This document shows positions 59,326 through 64,000 of a stretch of DNA of 64,000 bases, in pieces. How positions within the stretch are numbered: the first letter of the stretch is position 1; each line of letters opens with the position of its first letter. The stretch lies in assembly GCF_900129835.1 (NCBI RefSeq), contig NZ_FQXA01000003.1, positions 248,001 through 312,000 on the forward strand, read 5' to 3'. This DNA comes from Stutzerimonas xanthomarina DSM 18231. GTDB taxonomy: Bacteria; Pseudomonadota; Gammaproteobacteria; Pseudomonadales; Pseudomonadaceae. The notes below the pieces were generated by a model that saw only the letters and a list, made by a program, of their open reading frames with translations, did no database searches and was not told the origin of the DNA. The translations under genes and the position numbers were made by a program.

Positions 59326-59435
59326 CCTCAGTCGGGGCAGCGCACTCGGTACGTCTGTGCCGAGACGCAAACCCAGGGCCAGCGCAAAGAGATTACCGAG
59401 GTCGGAAAGTGAGCGGCTCAAACCGCACTGACGCG

Positions 59436-60002
59436 CTACTCGGGGCGACCTATCTGAAAAAATTGACCATGGCTCCAGACACCTAGCCAAGCAACACCAT
59501 CGATTTCTCGTGGCACTGCCAGTTCCACCAACTGATAGAACACGTTGCGATGAATCAGCGCTTCGAGGTTGGCCCGCACATGAACATAGGGCGCTGGCTC
59601 CTGAGTATTCGGATCTAGCTCGACCCGGATTGGGTGCTCTGCTCCCGCTTCGGTTTCGTCGCCAACATTGGTGACAAAGCGCAACACCTGGCCTTCGCCA
59701 CTGCCTTCCGCCATCAACTCGATTGCAACGAACGGCGCATCATCCACCTTGATGCCGACCTTCTCGACTGGGGTCACCAGGAAATAATCATCGCCGTCCC
59801 GCCGGATCACCGAGGAAAACAGCCGCACCATCGCTGGCCGGCCGATTGGCGTACCTTGGTAGATCCAGCTCCCGTCGCGCGCGATTCGCATATCCAGATC
59901 ACCGCAGAACGGCGGGTTCCACAGGTGTACCGGTGGCAGGCCTTTTTTCTCGGCCTTGGGAATCTGACTTAACAGGTTCGCAGCTTTTCCCGTATCACTC
60001 AT
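59436..60002 (-). CDS. DUF1285 family protein
   Basis: A 188-residue protein matching DUF1285: [64 protein letters not shown]. No signal peptide. Function unknown. The stop of the DUF4823 gene is 10 nt upstream of its start region, same strand. Confidence 0.9.
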   Translation of the reverse strand: MSDTGKAANLLSQIPKAEKKGLPPVHLWNPPFCGDLDMRIARDGSWIYQGTPIGRPAMVRLFSSVIRRDGDDYFLVTPVEKVGIKVDDAPFVAIELMAEGSGEGQVLRFVTNVGDETEAGAEHPIRVELDPNTQEPAPYVHVRANLEALIHRNVFYQLVELAVPREIDGVAWLGVWSHGQFFQIGRPE

Positions 60003-60011
60003 ATCGGCTCC

Positions 60012-60614
60012 TCAGCGTCCCAGACCTATCAGGCGCCGGGCGTAGTCACGCAAGGGCGGTCCCAACAAGACCTGTGGTGTCGCGTCATAAATGTTTAGCA
60101 AACCGCCGCGGCTTCGAATACTTGCCGTATCGACCAGATACCGATTGCCGGTCTCGATCAGCATCAACTGAACCACGCTAGTATCGACACCCAGACGATC
60201 AAGCGCACGCTGATCGTTGAGCTCGTCAAAACTGCCAATACGGTCATCGGCCGCGGCGAAACGCGAATACAACAAGTAATGGGCACCAGCGATCGCCGCC
60301 TGGTTCAATGCTTCCTCCAGTCCTACGGGTTCTGGAGCGCGCCGGACCAGCGGAAAATAACGAACGAAGCTCTCAAACGCTTCTTCGGCGACCACGTTCG
60401 GCCGAGGATAGGCCCCGCCTGGAGGAACGAAATGCCCCTGCGCAATGTAGATGAATGAATCCGGCTGCAGCCGCCACGAGGCGGATCTCACAGTCTCGCT
60501 ATGGTCGAGAATGCCAACGTCTCGCAATTGGTAGCGGGTTTCCTCGGCCATATCGCTGACCTTCATGCAGCCGCTCAGCATGAGCACGGCCACGATAAGG
60601 CTGAACACTTTCAT
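60012..60614 (-). CDS. DUF4823 family lipoprotein
   Basis: A 200-residue protein with lipobox VLMLSGC (Cys about residue 16) and the DUF4823 pattern (SFIYIAQGHFVPPGG, RLGVDTSVVQLMLIETGNRYLV). Outer-membrane lipoprotein of unknown role. Start at 60614 or one codon earlier. It sits 76 nt after the radical SAM gene. Confidence 0.85.
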   Translation of the reverse strand: MKVFSLIVAVLMLSGCMKVSDMAEETRYQLRDVGILDHSETVRSASWRLQPDSFIYIAQGHFVPPGGAYPRPNVVAEEAFESFVRYFPLVRRAPEPVGLEEALNQAAIAGAHYLLYSRFAAADDRIGSFDELNDQRALDRLGVDTSVVQLMLIETGNRYLVDTASIRSRGGLLNIYDATPQVLLGPPLRDYARRLIGLGR

Positions 60615-60689
60615 CATCTGCACCAGTCCTGACGGAAAACCGACGTTCGGCAAAGCAATGCAGCAAACACGCCAGTTCGCAGGAATCCC

Positions 60690-61580
60690 TCAAAGCCCCC
60701 GCTGCCACTCTTGGCGCAGCGGTGCACGCTCTGGTGATTCAATAGCCTGGCGGACCTGAGCCAACAGGGCGCTCTTGTCCTGGCCAAGAACCCCCTTGAG
60801 AACCAGATAATTTGAAGCATGGTCGCTGCGGAACACGGTGTCTTTGAGTTCCAGCGCCTCCAGCAGGGTTTGGATCTCGGCGAACAGCGCCTGACGGTCA
60901 AGCGCCTCGAAATCCGCGAATCCTTCGCGAAAGCGCGCCTCGCCACCAGGGAAGCTGACGACAAGCGTAGACAGATACTCAGGCTGCGCCTGGTTCATCA
61001 AGCGGGCCGAATTCACTGCATGCTTCTCACTGAGGGCCGTTCCGCCCAGGCCGTTGAGGATCATCACCGAGCGCGTGATTCCAGCCTGCCGCAACTTGTC
61101 CAATGCGCTGAGCGTCGACTCGTAGGTCTCACCTTTATTGACCCGCGCGAGCACCTCGTCGTCGCCGGATTCCGCGCCTATGTAAGCCATCTTGAGACCA
61201 GCATCAGCCAGCTCCTTGAGCTCCTCGACCGACTTCTTGCGCAGGTTACGTGGCAGGCAGTAGCTCGACACGCGCTCGACATCGGGCATGTGCTTGCGGA
61301 TTTGCTCGAGAATGGTCAGCAGTCGGCGAGTCGGTAGTACCAGCGCATCTCCATCAGCTAAAAACACGCGCTGAACGATCATCCGCTCGCCACATCGCCT
61401 GATTTCCTCGAGCACCTGTTCTTCATCTCGAGCGCGGAATTTCTTCTGCGGCTGAACGTACATCTCGCAGAAGGTGCAGCGATTCCAGGAGCATCCATTG
61501 GTAACAGGCAAGATCAGCGAGTGCGCTTCGCTTGGCGGCCGGAACACCGGCTCGATGTAGCTGATGGGAAATGTGCTCAT
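60690..61580 (-). CDS. Radical SAM protein of unknown substrate
   Basis: A 296-residue protein with a radical SAM cluster motif TNGCSWNRCTFCEMY, where the spacing is Cx4Cx2C rather than the common Cx3Cx2C, then a partial TIM barrel (FLADGDALVLPTRRLL, AYIGAESGDDEVLARVNKGE, MILNGLGGTALSEKH). No B12 domain. Similar proteins occur widely; substrate unknown. It is 48 nt upstream-adjacent to the TetR gene, same strand. Confidence 0.85.
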   Translation of the reverse strand: MSTFPISYIEPVFRPPSEAHSLILPVTNGCSWNRCTFCEMYVQPQKKFRARDEEQVLEEIRRCGERMIVQRVFLADGDALVLPTRRLLTILEQIRKHMPDVERVSSYCLPRNLRKKSVEELKELADAGLKMAYIGAESGDDEVLARVNKGETYESTLSALDKLRQAGITRSVMILNGLGGTALSEKHAVNSARLMNQAQPEYLSTLVVSFPGGEARFREGFADFEALDRQALFAEIQTLLEALELKDTVFRSDHASNYLVLKGVLGQDKSALLAQVRQAIESPERAPLRQEWQRGL

Positions 61581-61627
61581 CGGATGTACCCGCCTCGCCA
61601 GCTAGTCATTGCTGCTAGTCCAAGTTG

Positions 61628-62248
61628 CTAGTCGCGCTTACGCTTGTTGCCCATACGTACGCCGATATCCATCAGGAACTGGAAGAAACCTTCCTGATCC
61701 TCGAGAACATTGCTCCAGAATGGCGAGTGATACAGCGCAACGGCCCCATGCACCAGCGCCCAGGCGGCACAATAGTGGAAGTAAGGTGGCACGTCTTCCA
61801 GCTTGCCTTCGGCGATGCGTCCCTTGATCAACTGGGTCAGGTGTTCGAAGTTGGAAGCACGGATACGATGAAGCTCCTCGACCATGTCCGGCACCTGATT
61901 ACCCTTGACCACCTTCTCCTCAAGCCGGTCAAACAGTCGATAACGCTGGGGGTCGCCCATACGAAACTCGAAATAGGCGCGCGACAGCGCTTCCTTGTCC
62001 TGATCGAGACTCGGTGAATGCAGCAGCTCATTCAGATCCCGCTCGTAGTCGAGCATCAGCCGTAGATAGATCTCGGCCTTAGATTTGAAGTGCTTGTAGA
62101 TGGTGCCTTTGCCGATGCCCACCCTGTCGGCGATCATCTCGACGGTGACACTGTCTTCACCTTGTTCGAGGAATAACTGGAGCGCCGTGTCGAGAATCTC
62201 TTGTTCGCGACGGCGAAATTCGCGGACCTTGCGGGATTCATTTTGCAT
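61628..62248 (-). CDS. TetR/AcrR family transcriptional regulator
   Basis: A 206-residue regulator: HTH in MIADRVGIGKGTIYKHFKSKAEIYL (residues about 33-57) and a C-terminal ligand-binding helical domain. It is divergent from the class V aminotransferase (74-nt gap) and upstream of the radical SAM gene, so either could be a target. Start at 62248 (MQNESRKV) over 62269. Confidence 0.9.
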   Translation of the reverse strand: MQNESRKVREFRRREQEILDTALQLFLEQGEDSVTVEMIADRVGIGKGTIYKHFKSKAEIYLRLMLDYERDLNELLHSPSLDQDKEALSRAYFEFRMGDPQRYRLFDRLEEKVVKGNQVPDMVEELHRIRASNFEHLTQLIKGRIAEGKLEDVPPYFHYCAAWALVHGAVALYHSPFWSNVLEDQEGFFQFLMDIGVRMGNKRKRD

Positions 62249-62321
62249 AAGAGGCTGCGGTGTGAACAATCGAAGCAGGTGATTATGCCTGTTTAGTCAG
62301 AAAATGCACGGAGCATTGCCC

Positions 62322-63455
62322 ATGAGCACATTGAATGACGAATTTCCGCAAATCGAAGGCTTACGATACCTAAATCACGCCGCCGTCTCGCCCTGGCCGC
62401 GTCGAGCGAGCGATGCGGTGATCGGCTTTGCCCAGCAGAACATCACGATTGGCGCGCGCGACTATCCGCAGTGGTTAGCGGTCGAAGCCCGCCTGCGAGA
62501 CCGCCTGACCAGATTACTCAACGCACCCACCCCGGCGGACATCGCGCTGGTCAAAAACACCTCGGAAGCGCTTTCCTTTGTGGCCTTTGGGCTGGACTGG
62601 CAACCAGGTGACCAGATCGTCATCAGCGACGAGGAGTTTCCTTCCAATCGCGTGGTTTGGGAGGCATTGCAGCCGCAAGGAGTCGAGGTCATTCAGGTCA
62701 GTCTCAAGGGCAAGGACCCCGAAGGCGATCTGCTCGCCGCCTGCGGACCGAATGTACGCTTGCTGGCGATCAGCGCAGTGCAGTATGCGAGCGGTCTGCG
62801 GCTCGATCTGCCGCGACTCGGTGAAGGCTGCGAACAACGGGGCGTATTGCTGTGCATCGATGCAATCCAGCAACTGGGCGCGCTGCCATTCGATGTTCAA
62901 CAGTACCGATGTGCATTCGCCATGGCGGACGGACATAAATGGCTGTTGGGCCCGGAAGGCCTGGGCGTGTTCTATTGCCGAAGCGACTTGCGCGGTCAGC
63001 TCAAGCTACATGAATACGGCTGGCATATGCTCGAGCACGCCGGTGATTATGACCGTAGCGATTGGCAGCCAGCCTCCAGTGCTCGGCGCTTTGAGTGCGG
63101 CAGCCCGAACCTGCTCGGCGCAATGGCACTGGACGCAAGCCTGTCCCTGCTGGAAGAAGTGGGGATGGTCGCAGTAGGCACGGCGTTGGCTGAACGCATC
63201 GATCATCTTCAGCACGAGCTGTCGGCCATGCCGGGTGTCGCATTACTGAGCCCAGCCGACCCAGCTCGACGAGCTGGAATCTTGACGTTCAGCATCGACG
63301 GGATGGACAACCCAACGCTTTTCCATCACCTCAAACAGGAGCAGATCGTCTGTGCGCTTCGTGGTGGAGGAGTGAGGCTCTCGCCGCATTTCTACACGCG
63401 ACCTGAGGTCATCGAGCAGAGTTTGGCGATCATTCACCATCTGCTCGCAAAGTGA
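62322..63455 (+). CDS. Class V aminotransferase / cysteine desulfurase-like protein
   Basis: A 377-residue PLP protein: YLNHAAVSPWPRRASDAV, LVKNTSEALSFVAFG, CIDAIQQLGALPFDVQ and the Schiff-base region ADGHKWLLGPEGLGVFYC. It lacks a clear active-site Cys loop of desulfurases (sequence ALRGGGVRLSPHFY), so a transaminase or lyase role is more likely. GGAG upstream of ATG 62322. Confidence 0.88.
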   Translation: MSTLNDEFPQIEGLRYLNHAAVSPWPRRASDAVIGFAQQNITIGARDYPQWLAVEARLRDRLTRLLNAPTPADIALVKNTSEALSFVAFGLDWQPGDQIVISDEEFPSNRVVWEALQPQGVEVIQVSLKGKDPEGDLLAACGPNVRLLAISAVQYASGLRLDLPRLGEGCEQRGVLLCIDAIQQLGALPFDVQQYRCAFAMADGHKWLLGPEGLGVFYCRSDLRGQLKLHEYGWHMLEHAGDYDRSDWQPASSARRFECGSPNLLGAMALDASLSLLEEVGMVAVGTALAERIDHLQHELSAMPGVALLSPADPARRAGILTFSIDGMDNPTLFHHLKQEQIVCALRGGGVRLSPHFYTRPEVIEQSLAIIHHLLAK

Positions 63456-63466
63456 GCGATCAGCCT

Positions 63467-63652
63467 TTGACCGACTATTCCAAATCCGTTTAAGAATGAG
63501 CGTATTCGCCCAGCAGGGTTAACGATCCGGACCAATACTTCAATCACTGGCCGCGCAATCCCCCCAATGCTCGGCCAGCTGAGGGAGCGAGGAACGTGAC
63601 CTCATACTCCTAATGGTCTTGACCCGGCTCCTCGCGACGCCGGGTTTTTTTT
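63467..63652 (+). ncRNA. Candidate small RNA with own promoter and terminator
   Basis: Downstream of the aminotransferase stop there is TTGACC (63467-63472), a 17-18-nt spacer and a TTAAGAAT -10-like box (63490-63497), predicting a start near 63503. The region has no open frame, contains a C-rich single-stranded-looking stretch (CAATCCCCCCAAT), and ends in a strong terminator at 63622-63652. It could be an sRNA of about 150 nt or just the 3'-UTR of the aminotransferase mRNA. Confidence 0.35.
63622..63652 (+). terminator. Intrinsic terminator, rightward
   Basis: Stem ACCCGGC/GCCGGGT with 10-nt loop followed by eight T residues. Confidence 0.88.
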
Positions 63653-63661
63653 GCCCGCGAC

Positions 63662-64000
63662 TCAGGTTTTGGCGTGCGCTACACGAAGGCTCGCACGGCG
63701 CAACCGGAAGCATATCCAGATAAACAGCACCCAGAACGGCATGGCTATGATGGATGTTCGCAGACCGGGCATCGACAGCATGATCGCCGCAATCAATGCG
63801 ACGAAAGCCAGGCAAAGGTAATTACTGAACGGGTACCAGAAGGCCTTGAACGAAGGCTCGATCCCTTGCCCTTTCATTGCTTTGCGGAACTTCAAGTGAG
63901 CGAGACTGATCATCGCCCAATTGATCAGCAGCGCTGCAACCACCAGCGACATGAGCAATTCGAGGGCTGTTTGCGGCAGCAGGTAGTTCACCAGCACGCA
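63662..64000 (-). CDS. Amino-acid permease (APC family), C-terminal part
   Basis: The leftward frame runs in from beyond the window; at least 112 residues are visible, with three hydrophobic segments (LLMSLVVAALLINWAMISLAH, NYLCLAFVALIAAIML, IIAMPFWVLFIWICF). The INWAMISLAHLKFRKA and FWYPFSNYLCL blocks are typical of AroP/GabP-type amino-acid permeases. The GTG at 63997 is internal. Substrate not determinable. Confidence 0.85.
   Translation of the reverse strand, partial: CVLVNYLLPQTALELLMSLVVAALLINWAMISLAHLKFRKAMKGQGIEPSFKAFWYPFSNYLCLAFVALIAAIMLSMPGLRTSIIAMPFWVLFIWICFRLRRASLRVAHAKT

Overview
The window is chromosomal DNA of a Pseudomonas-type gammaproteobacterium, most likely of the stutzeri (Stutzerimonas) group. 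The evidence is GC-rich coding sequence and gene blocks that follow Pseudomonas order: dapA-bamC-purC-tRNA-Ser, the complete ybgC-tolQRAB-pal-cpoB cluster between ruvABC and queE/queC, oprD-type porin next to proS, and dapC-dapD-csdA. Assignments rest on protein sequences and motifs read from the window; no database search was run.

Left end (1-10317, leftward): an exopolysaccharide locus. In transcription order it holds rfaH, a long leader carrying a canonical ops/JUMPstart element, a secreted alanine-rich repeat protein, an EpsL-like outer-membrane barrel, a short Wza-like export protein, a Wzc-like chain-length regulator/tyrosine kinase, three ~142-bp palindromic repeats, a PHP-type tyrosine phosphatase, a VpsP-like membrane protein, then a deletion scar, and a Wzx-like flippase running off the window. 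At the scar the 5' part of a WcaJ-type initiating sugar transferase is joined out of frame to the 3' part of wecC (UDP-ManNAc dehydrogenase), so the locus is probably broken.

10.6-34 kb, mostly leftward housekeeping: tRNA-Ser(CGA), purC (of a subfamily unexpected for Pseudomonas), bamC, dapA, gcvR-like and bcp (rightward), an AI-2E-family permease, a TusA-like protein, a BepA-like protease, nadA, an acetyl-CoA hydrolase/CoA-transferase, tRNA-Lys(TTT), queC, queE, the Tol-Pal operon, ruvCAB, yebC and aspS. Most operon ends carry clear intrinsic terminators.

33.6-50.9 kb: a Dps-family ferritin, a membrane-anchored cold-shock-domain protein, slyX, a HIT protein, an OprD-family porin, proS, a lipoprotein and a lytic transglycosylase, a TlpA-like thioredoxin, YihY, an ArsC-like/WrbA/DUF2069 operon, hda with a second AI-2E-family permease, DUF2066, purM-purN, DUF3108 and a lipoprotein.

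50.9-64 kb: diaminopimelate genes dapC, dapD and dapE (dapA lies at 13 kb), a sulfur-transfer set csdA-csdE with tcdA, rlmA, several conserved hypotheticals, a radical SAM protein, a TetR regulator, a class-V aminotransferase, a possible small RNA, and the C-terminus of an amino-acid permease at the right edge.

The points most worth following are the RfaH/ops pair controlling a decaying exopolysaccharide operon, the wcaJ-wecC deletion junction with a second small deletion in wecC, the 15-residue-repeat secreted protein that opens the operon, the intra-operon palindromic repeat array, and the non-typical purC.
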